Positions 25,384-35,900 of a stretch of DNA of 64,000 bases are shown in pieces (position 1 is the first letter of the stretch; each line of letters opens with the position of its first letter). The DNA is from Phycisphaerales bacterium UBA5793. Its GTDB lineage: Bacteria; Planctomycetota; Phycisphaerae; Phycisphaerales; UBA5793. The notes below the pieces were generated by a model. That model ran no database searches and was not told where the DNA came from. It saw only the letters and a list, made by a program, of their open reading frames with translations. The DNA lies in the NCBI GenBank assembly GCA_002418285.1, contig DIDT01000072.1:62001-126000 (forward strand). Direction: 5' to 3'. Both the position numbers and the translations under genes were made by a program.

Positions 25384-27255
25384 TCAGACTGCGGGCGCCC
25401 CGATGGGAATCTCAAGGACAAAACAGGCCCCATCGTTCGAAGGGGACTGGGCGAGGCGGAGATCACCACCCATATCGCGCGCCAGCGACCGACACAACGC
25501 CAGTCCAAGCCCGACACCGGCGGCGGCAACTTCGCGGGCACCCTTTCCGCGATGAAAGGGCACAAAGAGATGGCCGGCGGCGTTGGAACTCACCCCCGGA
25601 CCGTGGTCGCGCACCGTCATCTGCACCCGACCGGCACTCTGAGTGATGTGCAGGTCGATGGTCCGATCGGCGCAGCCGTTTGCGTACTTGCATGAATTGT
25701 CCACAAGATTGGTGAGTATGCGGCTCACGCTATCGCGGTCGGCAAGGACGATCTCGTTCTCCGCGACTTCATTTGTAATGCTCAGTTTCATGTCGCCATC
25801 GGCGGCCTGTCGCGAAAGCAGGGGAATCACTTCGTCGAGCAGCGACTTCACTTTCACTTCGCACGGCGACGTGCGCTGGCGTCCTTCTTCGAGGCGCGCA
25901 TAGGCGAGAACGTTTTCAACGAGGCGGGCCAGGCGAGAGGATTCGCTGCGCAGCGTCTCAAGATATTCGCGCTTGCGCGCGGGGTCGGCAATCATGTCAT
26001 CCGCGAGCATTTCGGAATAGAGTCGAAACGTCGTCAGCGGCGTCCGCAGCTCATGGGTGACGGCAGAGGCAAAGTCGCTGCGCCGCTGGCCATAGAGCAG
26101 GCTTGCGTGGAGCATCATTCCCCCGGCGCTCAGCGCCACCAGTACAACGGCCCAGACAATCAGCAGCGCCAGCCGCGTAGGGGTGAGCGCGTCAATCGAC
26201 ACGGCAACGGGCGTCAAACCGGAAATGCGAGCCGGGACCGTGGCGAGGTCCATGGAGGGCGAGTCCGCAGCTACTGCCAGCGGTTCGGCGCGCGGCACGA
26301 GCCTGGCTTCAGGCATGATGTCCGCCACTTCCTCAATCAGCGCGGCGCGCAGTCGCGACCAGTCGACCAGGAACCCCTGAAGATGGTCGTCGGGGCCGAC
26401 GTGAATCTGGCGAAGATACATCAATTCTGGCTCGCGCGTCTCACTATCCATCCAAATGGGAACGAAGGCGCCCACGTGCACCGTGTCCGACTTGTCGAGC
26501 GCCACAAGCGGCAGATTGCTCCCGGTCTCGATCTGCTGAGGCGATGTCCCTTTGTCAAGCTGCTGCGCGCTGGCCTGATATACCTCGTTGCTTTGAGCGT
26601 TGCGTGCGGCGCGCTTGGCCTGCTCCATGTTGGACCACGTCGTCTGCGCTTGCTGGTAGCCGCCCTCGATGCTCTTCTGCGATTGGTACGACTGCGCCAG
26701 GGGCGGTTCGGGCGTCATGGCCAGGTTGCGCTCCGCTGCGACAACCTGCGCTCGAATCGCCGTAGCATCAATCAACTGGCGGATTCGATCGAGCACTGCG
26801 CTGCAGCCGCGGATTTCCTCTGACGTCAGCACTGTCGATTCCGCCAGGTCGCGGTGGTTGCTGGTGGGCACCTGCGGCGAACTCAGGTTTCCGGCGGCGT
26901 CAATCTGGAAGTGCAGCGTGATGAACGGCTCGCGGAAGGTGAGCAGCGGTGACGGCGTAAGCACGGCGCCCTCATCAATCGGTGTGAGCATGCGCGTGTA
27001 CGCCATCTCCTGCGGGTAGTAGGAGAGGTACTCGAAGTACGGTCGGGCGGACTCCCGAGCCAACCGTGGTCCGACCCATGAGTCCATGCGCCAGAGGGCA
27101 AGGCGCAGCACCTCCTGCCGACGCGCATCGGCTCGGGCCGAGAATTCCGATCGCTCGAGAGCCAGTACCGCCGAGGTCACCCAGGCTAGCGCCAGCACCA
27201 CCAGCACCGCGCCGATGGCAAACCACTTCCACCATACGCTCTGTCGACCCGTCAT
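25384..27255 (-). CDS. Membrane sensor histidine kinase
   Basis: 623 aa. Two membrane segments (about 10-32 and 361-382) enclose a large periplasmic sensor of ~325 residues with no recognised domain. The cytoplasmic part has the H-box FASAVTHELRTPLTT (His401), an N-box LVDNSCKYANG, G1 DHGPGVS and G2 GLGLALCRSLARDMGG. The start overlaps the response-regulator stop by four bases (ATGA), so the two are translationally coupled. The signal is unknown; the MFS transporter gene 62 bp downstream is the nearest target candidate. Confidence 0.92.
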   Translation of the reverse strand: MTGRQSVWWKWFAIGAVLVVLALAWVTSAVLALERSEFSARADARRQEVLRLALWRMDSWVGPRLARESARPYFEYLSYYPQEMAYTRMLTPIDEGAVLTPSPLLTFREPFITLHFQIDAAGNLSSPQVPTSNHRDLAESTVLTSEEIRGCSAVLDRIRQLIDATAIRAQVVAAERNLAMTPEPPLAQSYQSQKSIEGGYQQAQTTWSNMEQAKRAARNAQSNEVYQASAQQLDKGTSPQQIETGSNLPLVALDKSDTVHVGAFVPIWMDSETREPELMYLRQIHVGPDDHLQGFLVDWSRLRAALIEEVADIMPEARLVPRAEPLAVAADSPSMDLATVPARISGLTPVAVSIDALTPTRLALLIVWAVVLVALSAGGMMLHASLLYGQRRSDFASAVTHELRTPLTTFRLYSEMLADDMIADPARKREYLETLRSESSRLARLVENVLAYARLEEGRQRTSPCEVKVKSLLDEVIPLLSRQAADGDMKLSITNEVAENEIVLADRDSVSRILTNLVDNSCKYANGCADRTIDLHITQSAGRVQMTVRDHGPGVSSNAAGHLFVPFHRGKGAREVAAAGVGLGLALCRSLARDMGGDLRLAQSPSNDGACFVLEIPIGAPAV

Positions 27256-27965
27256 GATGGATCGACCTCCACTTCACGACTGAGCATGTACCCCTTGCCG
27301 CGCACGGTTACGATCGTCTCGATGGCGCCGTCGCCCACTGCGAGTTTTTCGCGCAGTCGCGCCACGTGCATGTCGACAGTGCGCGTCTCCACCCCGCGCG
27401 GGTCGATGCCCCATACGCGATGGAGCAGTTCATCGCGGCTGATCGCTCGACCGGCATTGGCGGCCAGGTATCGCAGAATGCCGGTTTCGCGCTGCGACAA
27501 CGTCGCGCAGCAGGACGTGCCCTCCGTTACCTCACCACGATCGAGTCGAACGATCATGTTGCCCAGGCGCAACCTCTGCACATCGCTGGGACGCTCGGGA
27601 CTGCGGCGGAGCACCGCCTCCACACGCGCGAGCAGTTCGCGGGCGCTGAATGGCTTGATCACATAATCATCGGCTCCATTGACCAGGCCGCGCACACGAT
27701 CGTCCTCTCCGCCGCGTGCTGTGACCATGATGACGGGCAGCGTGGGCCGCGCCGCACGGAGTTCCTCCAGGATGCTGAAGCCATCGCGGCCCGGCAGCAT
27801 GACGTCGAGCAGGACGAGATCGATGGTCGCCTCCACAGCGAGAGCGGCGCCGCGTTTGCCTTCGGCCGCTTCGATCACCTCGTAGCCGGCATAGCGGAGC
27901 GCATCGACCAGGCCGCGCCGGATTGAGGTGTCATCTTCAATTACGAGCACGGTTGGCTGCGTCAC
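27252..27965 (-). CDS. OmpR/PhoB-family response regulator
   Basis: 237 aa. Receiver domain with VLVIEDD, phosphorylation site Asp54 (LVLLDVMLPGRDG), Thr in VTARGG and KPF at the end. The C-terminal winged helix ends RTVDMHVARLREKL...VRGKGYML, typical of OmpR-type DNA binding. It forms a pair with the kinase encoded immediately downstream on the same strand (4-nt overlap). Confidence 0.95.
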   Translation of the reverse strand: MTQPTVLVIEDDTSIRRGLVDALRYAGYEVIEAAEGKRGAALAVEATIDLVLLDVMLPGRDGFSILEELRAARPTLPVIMVTARGGEDDRVRGLVNGADDYVIKPFSARELLARVEAVLRRSPERPSDVQRLRLGNMIVRLDRGEVTEGTSCCATLSQRETGILRYLAANAGRAISRDELLHRVWGIDPRGVETRTVDMHVARLREKLAVGDGAIETIVTVRGKGYMLSREVEVDPS

Positions 27966-28044
27966 GACTCAGTCTCCGCCGGGTACGAGATCATACATCC
28001 GCCCTGGTCGCCACACCGACCCGAATGCCCTTGAGCGCGGCGGC

Positions 28045-28071
28045 GGCGTGGCGTCACTTCGACACCACGCC
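28045..28071 (-). terminator. Stem-loop after the vWA gene
   Basis: GGCGTGG plus GTC arms pair with GAC plus CCACGCC (one mismatch) around an ACTTC loop, 54 bp past the vWA stop on the minus strand. There is no long T-run, so it could also be a regulatory hairpin. Confidence 0.4.
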
Positions 28072-28124
28072 GCGCACTCGAGTTCGGGGGAAGAGGATCC
28101 CGAACGAAAGGGGTTCTTGGGTAT

Positions 28125-29435
28125 TCAGCAATCGAGCAGGTCCTCGGCCTGGGCTTCACCTTCTGCCTGCGGATCTTCGTCCACCTGCGGCTGTGGCTGA
28201 ACATCCGATGGCGGACCGACAACGGGATCCGGCTTGAATTTGAAGCCCTTGCTCTGGGCCTGGACTCGGATCGCGCTCCGCAGCGCGGTATCGAACGATC
28301 GATCCGCATCGGTCTGGTTTTTCTTCATTTCCTCATTGACATATGCCTGGCGCTTGGCAGAGAAGTCGGCGATCTGTTTCTGGACCGCTTCGCGCTTCTT
28401 GCCCATCTCGGCGATGTAGGCCACCTTCTGTTCGAGCGTCATGCCGCGCATCGCCTCGGGCAGCGATTCGTCTTTGAGTTCCGCGAGTTTGAAATCTTCC
28501 TGCTTGCAGGCATCGATCAGGTCCCAGCCAACATTTGAATACAGCTCACTACCCTTGGTGGCGCATCGCTGTGCCGCAGTGGCGGTGTTGAGTGACTGGG
28601 CGTTCGAGTCCTGCGCCGCCTGGTTCATGGCGCCCCAAACGCCCTTTTCGCCGTAGGGCAGGTAGGTCGTATTAATGGTGCTGCTCAGTTCGGCAAGTTT
28701 GTCGTCAAAAGGCGACGCGATGACGACGTTGCCGTTGTTGTGATCGATCGCGGCGTAGTGCCCGTCCGCCAGGACTGCGACTTCGCGCCAGCCCGGCGCG
28801 ATCTCATCGGCTGGATTGCCGCAGTAGATCGCGTTGACCATTATCCCTCGCGTAATCAGGCTCTTGCACACATCGGGATAGTAAAAGGTCTGATCCTGGT
28901 CGGCCGACTCGTTGCCGGCCACGACAATGAGCTTGAGCGTGCTGTCAGAGGGTGTCCAGTCGAGTTGCTCGCCGGCTTCGCGCAACACCCGGCCGACGAG
29001 TTCGGTCCCGCCGTTGGTGCGGAGCGCGAAGAGTTGGCGCGAGACTTCATCGAGGTCCTCGGTGAATGGCGAATCGACATGCACCCAGCCGTCCTCTGCG
29101 ATGTGTCCGTCGTTGCCATACGTCAACAGCGCCACGCGCAGGCGAGGCGTCGGCGTGGCCAGCGCCAGATCATTGACAATGTCCCAGAGTTTGAGTTTGG
29201 CTGCTTCGATCAGACCGTCCATGCTGCCGCTGGTGTCGAGACAGATAGCCAGCTCGACGGTCCGACGCGACGCCTCGCGCGGATTACGGATGATCGGTGG
29301 CAGATGACCAATGAACTCGGCGCGAAGGGGTATGAAATCTTCTCCGATACCCTGCTGCGCGGTTTGGGGCGGGGCGGCAAAGGCCAATGCGGTGGCGGAC
29401 AGCAGAGCCAGGCTTGTGGTGCGAAGCAAATTCAT
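28125..29435 (-). CDS. Secreted von Willebrand factor A domain protein
   Basis: 436 aa. Signal peptide (about 1-20, ending ALAFA). A vWA domain starts near 60 with the MIDAS motif DTSGSM (67-72) for divalent-cation and ligand binding. The C-terminal third is helical and charged (EQKVAYIAEMGKKREAVQKQ), with a low-complexity acidic/Gln-Pro tail (about 405-436). AAGGAG precedes the ATG. It lies 65 bp downstream of the VIT-vWA gene on the same strand, so the two are probably co-expressed and may form a surface complex. The adhesive or complex-forming role is inferred from the domain. Confidence 0.88.
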   Translation of the reverse strand: MNLLRTTSLALLSATALAFAAPPQTAQQGIGEDFIPLRAEFIGHLPPIIRNPREASRRTVELAICLDTSGSMDGLIEAAKLKLWDIVNDLALATPTPRLRVALLTYGNDGHIAEDGWVHVDSPFTEDLDEVSRQLFALRTNGGTELVGRVLREAGEQLDWTPSDSTLKLIVVAGNESADQDQTFYYPDVCKSLITRGIMVNAIYCGNPADEIAPGWREVAVLADGHYAAIDHNNGNVVIASPFDDKLAELSSTINTTYLPYGEKGVWGAMNQAAQDSNAQSLNTATAAQRCATKGSELYSNVGWDLIDACKQEDFKLAELKDESLPEAMRGMTLEQKVAYIAEMGKKREAVQKQIADFSAKRQAYVNEEMKKNQTDADRSFDTALRSAIRVQAQSKGFKFKPDPVVGPPSDVQPQPQVDEDPQAEGEAQAEDLLDC

Positions 29436-29500
29436 GGTGTTCTCCTTGAAAACGATTGAGACTTCGCCGTATTAAGGGATCGAGATCTCAGGTTGACGGG

Positions 29501-31834
29501 TCATGGTGTCGGGACGTTGCGGACGAGAATGTTTCTGCCGTTGAATCGGAGCATGATGTCGCCATCGAGTGAGAGCACACCCTGCCGGTTTTGCTCGATC
29601 AGTGCCTGGAGGATCGCAATGTGCTCAGGACTGCCAAACTGCACAGTTTCATCAGGTTCAATCGCGTCAGTCTGTTTGTCGCCGGGCGTAATGAGTTGCG
29701 AGTCGATCCAGCAGCCGTCTCGCTTGAAGAATGCGCGGTCGCAGACCTGCTGCACCGCCGAAATCTCGACGCGGTTGAGTTTGTCATCCACGAAGCCATT
29801 CTGGTAATTCAGTTTGGCCTGCAGCTTCTGTTCGTTGAAATTCATGCCCTGGTTGACGGCGCCCTTGCCCCACCGCTGCTGGACGGCGCGGCTGTCAAGG
29901 TTAATGTTGCAGTTGGCTTGAAGGTTGTTCCAGTCGGAAAGGTCGGTGCCCTCGGTTGCCAGGAACGCGGTGTACTCGGTCAGGATGCCGAATTCGGTCG
30001 AGAGCCGCAGGATTTCTTCGGCCAGCTCGCGGTAACGCGGGTCATCGAAGACCGGGGTGTTGTTGGTGATGCTGCCGACCGACGCCGCCCCCGCCTGGCG
30101 AATCTGGTCGACGAGATAGGCAATGCGCCGACTTGCCCACAAGCGCGGCACAAAGGCGTTGCGCGTCGTGGCCGATGAGAGGTCAAATTCGAACTCGAAC
30201 TTTTTCTGCTCGCCAAGGAAATCTCCGGCCAGTCGGAAGTGCATGGGTGACTTGTCGGCTTCGGCCTGTCGATACTGGCCGAGCACGATAAGCTGATCGC
30301 CGTCGAAAAGATCGGGCAGAGCCGAGGGGATCAGCTCGCGAACCGCGGCACCGGTTGTCACTTGACCCCGGTCGTCGATCGTATTGAGCACGGCATTGGC
30401 CAGCACGGGTCCGGAGAGCCGGCGAAAGGTCTGCGCCACCTTCAGTTCGACATCTTCTTCGGGTTGCACGTACACCGACACGGCTCGCGTCACGTCAGAA
30501 AGACGATCGAGCAAAGGGACGTTCACATCGTTGCCCACGCCAAACGTGAAGATGCGGCGATGCTGAGGGTTGCCATTTTCTGCGATGGTGCGGATGTCGA
30601 CTTCGGATGTCTGTCCCACCGTCGGCAGTCCATCGGTCAGGAAGAGCACCAGAGGCAGGCGGCCTTCGGTCGACTCATGCGATTTGAGCGCTTCGACCAG
30701 TGCGTCATGGATGTTCGTCCCGCCACCCGATCGCATCATGTCGAGATAAACGCGAGCGGCGGCTGTGCTTTTGCTGTTCTTTTCAACCGGCTGGTTGGCG
30801 AACATCGAGACCGTGGTCGAGAAATCGATGATGTTGAATGCTTCGCCATCATCGAGCCCCTCGAGCACCTGGAGCGCCGCGGCCTTGGCCTGGTCCATCT
30901 TGGGCCCGGCCATCGAGCCGCTGCGATCGATGACGAGGATGACTTCGCGCTTCACTTTGGGCCGATCTGTCTTTGATTCGACCGGCAGTCCCGCGACGAG
31001 CAGGAAGTAGCCACCTTCGATCTTCGGATCGGGATACGCGTAGAGCGAGGCTGTCATTCCACTGACCTCACGCAAGTACGAAAGGCGGAAGGAGCCGGGA
31101 TCAAGCGTGCTGGTCGAGGCGATATGCGCTCGAAGGTGATTGGCCGAAACGCGCTCCGTTTCGAGCGTGTGACTCGGCGAATACACCATGGAAATCGGCT
31201 GCTTGGACTGCATGTCCACCTGCACGTTCCATGGGTGTTGGCGGTCGAGCGACTCGCTGCGCGGCAGAATGTAGTCCACCCGGGCTCCATCGACGCTCAG
31301 CAGGTGCTCGTAAGTCAGGCGCACTTTCTGGTTGCCGCCTGCCGGAACGGGAAAGACGCTCGATCGGACCAGGTTGTATCCGGCAAATTCGAGAAGAGCC
31401 GGATCGCGCACCCGCGCGACGATCGCGTCGTAGAGTCGGCGGGCTTCATCGCGCCGCATGACCTGCGCGGTCGGTTCAGCGGATGCTCCATCAAAGAGAA
31501 ACGAGCCCACCACAGCCCCATCAGGCACGGGCAGCAACAGCACGGCCTCGGCCTGGCTGGCCGAGCCGTTGTGCAGAGAGATCTCGAGTGTGGTTGTCGC
31601 GGTCGAGTCGAGGATGCGCACTCTTGCATCGACCTTCTCGATCGTCACCGGGTCACCGTTTCGGACGACGGTGAAACCGCGCGTCTGCGGCATGACGATC
31701 TGCGTCGCGTTGCCAAGGTTGGAGCGGATGATGATCTCGACCTGATCCTGCCCGGCCGCCGATGGAGCCAGCAGACCGAGAAGAACGAGCAGGCTGGTTA
31801 TCAGGCGTGGGGTGTTTCGGTGCGTCCGTCGCAT
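29501..31834 (-). CDS. VIT plus vWA domain secreted protein
   Basis: 777 aa. N-terminal signal peptide ending near SAAG (about 28), then a VIT domain (about 50-180: QAEAVLLLPVPDGAVVGSF, YDAIVARVRDPALLEF), then vWA with the MIDAS motif DRSGSM (Asp303). This is the inter-alpha-trypsin-inhibitor heavy-chain layout. In some bacteria such proteins are sortase or rhombosortase targets, but no such tail is seen here. The C-terminal third (about 560-777) is unassigned. CAGGAGA precedes the ATG. The downstream gene is another vWA protein. Confidence 0.9.
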   Translation of the reverse strand: MRRTHRNTPRLITSLLVLLGLLAPSAAGQDQVEIIIRSNLGNATQIVMPQTRGFTVVRNGDPVTIEKVDARVRILDSTATTTLEISLHNGSASQAEAVLLLPVPDGAVVGSFLFDGASAEPTAQVMRRDEARRLYDAIVARVRDPALLEFAGYNLVRSSVFPVPAGGNQKVRLTYEHLLSVDGARVDYILPRSESLDRQHPWNVQVDMQSKQPISMVYSPSHTLETERVSANHLRAHIASTSTLDPGSFRLSYLREVSGMTASLYAYPDPKIEGGYFLLVAGLPVESKTDRPKVKREVILVIDRSGSMAGPKMDQAKAAALQVLEGLDDGEAFNIIDFSTTVSMFANQPVEKNSKSTAAARVYLDMMRSGGGTNIHDALVEALKSHESTEGRLPLVLFLTDGLPTVGQTSEVDIRTIAENGNPQHRRIFTFGVGNDVNVPLLDRLSDVTRAVSVYVQPEEDVELKVAQTFRRLSGPVLANAVLNTIDDRGQVTTGAAVRELIPSALPDLFDGDQLIVLGQYRQAEADKSPMHFRLAGDFLGEQKKFEFEFDLSSATTRNAFVPRLWASRRIAYLVDQIRQAGAASVGSITNNTPVFDDPRYRELAEEILRLSTEFGILTEYTAFLATEGTDLSDWNNLQANCNINLDSRAVQQRWGKGAVNQGMNFNEQKLQAKLNYQNGFVDDKLNRVEISAVQQVCDRAFFKRDGCWIDSQLITPGDKQTDAIEPDETVQFGSPEHIAILQALIEQNRQGVLSLDGDIMLRFNGRNILVRNVPTP

Positions 31835-31956
31835 GCGTCGATCTCCTGTGGGGCGGCTGCAGAATGCTCACCTGCCACAGTAGATATACGCTCGAACCGC
31901 CCGGCTGCGCGCAACAGCCCTGTAACAAGACCGTTCGCCGAACCCACCGGGGTGAC

Positions 31957-32853
31957 TCAAGTCTGCCCTGTCCAGTCGTGATCATGCTGCTTGAAGAGGC
32001 TGCGAAGCGACGCCACCTGGTCGGCCGGAAGCGGACCCTTCTTGAGCAGTTCGATATTGCGGCGGAAGTGGCTGACCTGGCGCGTGCCGATGATGATGCT
32101 GCACACTCCGGGCTGAAACGCAGCGAAGCGCAGGAACAACTCGTCCCAACGGAGTGGTTCGGGAGACAGGTTCATCGCCTTCGCCCGGAGCCAGTACGCC
32201 TCGCAATACTCGCCCTTGGGCTGCTCGCTGAATCGCCAGAATGCGTTGGCCAGCGGCCGCTTGATGATGACGCCCAGGCCATTGAGATGGCAATGCGGCA
32301 GGGAGCGGTCGAGCGCCCGCTGGTCGCAGATGTTCAGCGAGGCCTGGATGCTGTCAAAGTGATTTGACTCGACGGCCCAGAGGAGTTCTTCGTTGTCGCC
32401 GCTGTAGGCAGCGTGGCGCACCTTGCCCGTTTCGACGGCGCGGTGCAGCGCTTCGATCGCCTCGCCTTTTCGCAGCACATCCATCGAGCAGGAGTGCAGA
32501 TGCATGATGTCAATATGATCGGTCTTGAGCAAGCGCAGTGAGCGATCAATGTCAGCCGTGATCGCATCGCCTGACCAGCTTTCATTCATGCTACTGTCGA
32601 AGCCGCACTTCGACGAGAGTACAAACTCACTGCGACGGCGGGCAATGGCCTTGCCGATGCGCTCTTCGCTCAGGCCGTACATCCCGGCGGTGTCAATGAG
32701 GGTAACGCCCGAGTCAAGCATGGCGTTGAGCAGTTCATTGACTTCGCCGTCGGTGACGCCGCCCTTTTCGCGCGGGGCGTGCCAGATGGCGGCCCCACCG
32801 AAGCCGATGACGGAGACGTTCAACCCGGTCTTGCCGAATGGTCGCTGTTCCAT
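31957..32853 (-). CDS. Aldo/keto reductase
   Basis: 298-aa NADPH-dependent oxidoreductase. The (beta/alpha)8 motif residues are Asp54 and Tyr59 (IDTAGMYG), Lys82 (SSKCG) and His120 (IDIMHLHS), the usual catalytic tetrad. C-terminal cofactor-binding motif IIGTRQVSHFRRNI. Substrate unknown. It is divergent from hrpA with 133 bp between starts, and 122 bp past the VIT-vWA gene start on the same strand. Confidence 0.9.
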   Translation of the reverse strand: MEQRPFGKTGLNVSVIGFGGAAIWHAPREKGGVTDGEVNELLNAMLDSGVTLIDTAGMYGLSEERIGKAIARRRSEFVLSSKCGFDSSMNESWSGDAITADIDRSLRLLKTDHIDIMHLHSCSMDVLRKGEAIEALHRAVETGKVRHAAYSGDNEELLWAVESNHFDSIQASLNICDQRALDRSLPHCHLNGLGVIIKRPLANAFWRFSEQPKGEYCEAYWLRAKAMNLSPEPLRWDELFLRFAAFQPGVCSIIIGTRQVSHFRRNIELLKKGPLPADQVASLRSLFKQHDHDWTGQT

Positions 32854-32986
32854 GGCGTCTTTCCCTCGGATGGTTTGTTTGCGTTATCCTACGCTCGCGC
32901 GGGCGGTGCAGTTGCCAATCGAAGTGGACACCCCTGTTGCTGCTGACCCCGTTACAATCTGCCGCTCAATTCAGGGAAACGAACCC

Positions 32987-35900
32987 ATGTCGCCGAGCCC
33001 GTCGCTCGATAACCTCATTCGCGAGTGCATGCGCTGCGATCAGCATCGCTTCATGCAGAGGTTGCGCGCCCTGGCCGGCAAGTCGGATTCGAGGCCACGT
33101 CGAGGACGGAGCGAGCGCTCGCGCCGGCCGAGTGACTCGATCGAGTCCCTACAGGCGGACATCCGCAAGTCGATGGACCGGGCGACCGCGCGACGCGCGG
33201 CGCTGCCGCGCACTACTTATCCCGTCGATCTGCCTGTCGTGCAGCGGCGCGAGGAAATCGCCGAGACGATTCGCAATCACCAGGTCGTCGTGCTCTGCGG
33301 TGAGACGGGGTCGGGCAAGACAACACAACTGCCCAAGATCTGCCTCGAACTGGGGCGCGGGATTACCGGCATGATCGGCCACACTCAGCCGCGGCGGGTG
33401 GCTGCCCGCACTGTTTCCGCGCGCGTTGCCGAGGAACTGCGCGTCCCCGTCGGCAAGCAGGTCGGCTACAAGATCCGATTCGGCGATCAGACGGGCGAGC
33501 ACACGCTCATCAAGATCATGACCGACGGTATTCTGCTCGCCGAGACACAGAACGATCGCTTTCTCGATGCGTATGACACGATCATCATTGATGAAGCGCA
33601 TGAGCGCAGCCTGAACATCGACTTCCTGCTGGGGTACATCAAGCAGCTGCTCCCGCGACGACGCGATCTGAAGGTTATCATCACGTCGGCGACCATCGAT
33701 CCGCAGCGATTTAGCGCGCACTTTGATGATGCTCCCATTATCGAGGTTTCCGGGCGAACGTACCCGGTCGAGTTGCGATATGCCCCGATCGCTGCTGAAG
33801 CGGATGATGGCGAGGCGCCGGACCTGATCGACGCCATTATCAGCGCCGTCGATGCACTTGTGCAGAACGAGCGAGGCGATATTCTCGTGTTCCTCAGCGG
33901 CGAGCGGGAAATCCGTGAGGCGGCCAAGGCGCTGCGGCATCAGGCGTCGCGCGGCGTGGAGGTGCTGCCGCTGTACTCGCGGTTGAGCAGCGCCGAGCAG
34001 AACCGCATCTTCCAGCCACACCAGCAGCGACGGATCGTGCTGGCGACCAATGTCGCCGAGACGTCGGTGACCGTGCCGGGCATTCGTTGCGTCGTTGATC
34101 CCGGCCAGGCGCGGATGAGTCGGTACAGCACGCGCACCAAGGTGCAGCGCCTGCCGATCGAAGCCATCTCGCAGGCGAGCGCTGAGCAGCGCAAGGGGCG
34201 CTGCGGCCGCGTCGAGCCGGGGGTGTGCGTTCGACTCTATTCCGAGAGCGACTTCAACAGTCGGCCCGAGTTCACCGAGCCCGAGATTCTCCGCACGAAC
34301 CTCGCCAGTGTCATCCTGCAGATGAAGGCGCTTCGGCTGGGCGATGTGGAACGATTTCCTTTCATCGAGCGGCCGACCGCCCGGATGATCCGTGACGGGT
34401 ATCACACACTCCACGAACTCGGCGCCGTCGATGCGCACAACGAGCTGACCGACCTCGGTCGCGATCTCGCGCGGCTGCCCATCGACCCGCGACTGGGGCG
34501 CATGATTCTGCAGGCCGATCGGGAACACTGCCTGGCTGAGGTGCTCGTCATTGCTGCGGCGCTGTCGATTCCGGATCCGCGCGAGCGACCGCATGATCAG
34601 CAGGAGAAGGCAGACGCGGCGCATGCTCGCTTCGCGCATGAAGACTCGGACTTCCTTACATTCGTCAATCTCTGGCAGGCGTACCACGATGAAGCCCGCC
34701 GCCTCTCGCATAGCAAGGCGCGGCACTGGTGTCGGCAGAACCACGTCAACTTCATGCGCATGCGCGAGTGGCACGACATTCATACGCAACTGCGCGAACT
34801 GGCCATCGAAAGCAAGCTCCACCTGAACAACGAAGCAGCTGCCTATGACACGGTGCATCGGGCCGTGCTTTCCGGCCTGCTGAGCAGCATTGGCCTGCGC
34901 ACAGATGGCCACGAATACACCGGTACACACGGCACAAAGTTCTTTATCTTCCCCGGTTCGGGTCAGTTCAGGAAAAGTCCGGCGTGGATCATGGCCGCTG
35001 AGATCGTCGAAACGACGCGGCTGTACGCGCGCTGCGTGGCGAAGATCCAGCCGCAGTGGATTGAGACGCTTGCAGAGCATCTGGTCAAGAAGCACTACTC
35101 CGATCCGCTGTGGAATGAGGGCAATGCACAAGTGACAGCAGCTGAGCGGGTATCGCTGTACGGCCTTGATATTGCCTCCGGGCGCCGCGTGCACTATGGC
35201 CCGATCGAACCCAAGGCATCGCGCGAACTGTTCATCCATCACGCACTGGTCGAGGGCGAGTGGCGAACCAAGGCGTCCTTTTTCGAACACAACAGGCAAC
35301 TTGTCGCCGAGGTCGAGGAAGTCGAAAGCAAGGTCCGTAAGCGCGATGTGCTCGTCGATGTGCAGCAGCGATTCGCGTTCTATGACCAGCGATTACCGGC
35401 CGACGTGTTCAGCGGCGCCACGTTTGACAAATGGTGGAAGGAGATTCAGCGCACCAAGCCGCGCGTGCTGCATATGGCGCGTGAGGATCTCGTACAGGTC
35501 GAGCGCAGCGCGGCCGACTTTCCGGATCGCCTCTCAGTCGGGGACCTCACGGTCTCGCTGCGCTACATCCACGATCCCGGCGCGCCCGACGACGGCGTAA
35601 CGGCGGTCATACCCGTTGAGGCATTGCACGAGATCGACGCAGCGCCCTTCACCTGGCTTGTGCCGGGCTTGCGGCTGGAGAAGATCACGGCCCTGATCAA
35701 GTCGCTGCCCAAGGGCACGCGCACGGCGTTTCTGCCTGCCGCGGACTTTGCGACGATCTGCGCGGAGAGCATGCAGCCCGATGCCCGCACACTGCAGGCG
35801 GCGCTGGCGGAATCGCTTCTAGCGCTGCGAGGCATTCCTCTCAAACCCGGCGACTTTCAAGTCGACAAGCTCGATCGGCATCTGCAGATGAACTTCCGCA

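Noticed and set aside
32525..32986. Upstream extension of the hrpA frame
   Set aside because: Overlaps the divergent aldo/keto reductase start and adds sequence not found in HrpA; ATG 32987 gives the family length.
33149..35299. A 716-codon open frame opposite hrpA
   Set aside because: No motif, composition of a shadow frame; hrpA has every helicase motif.
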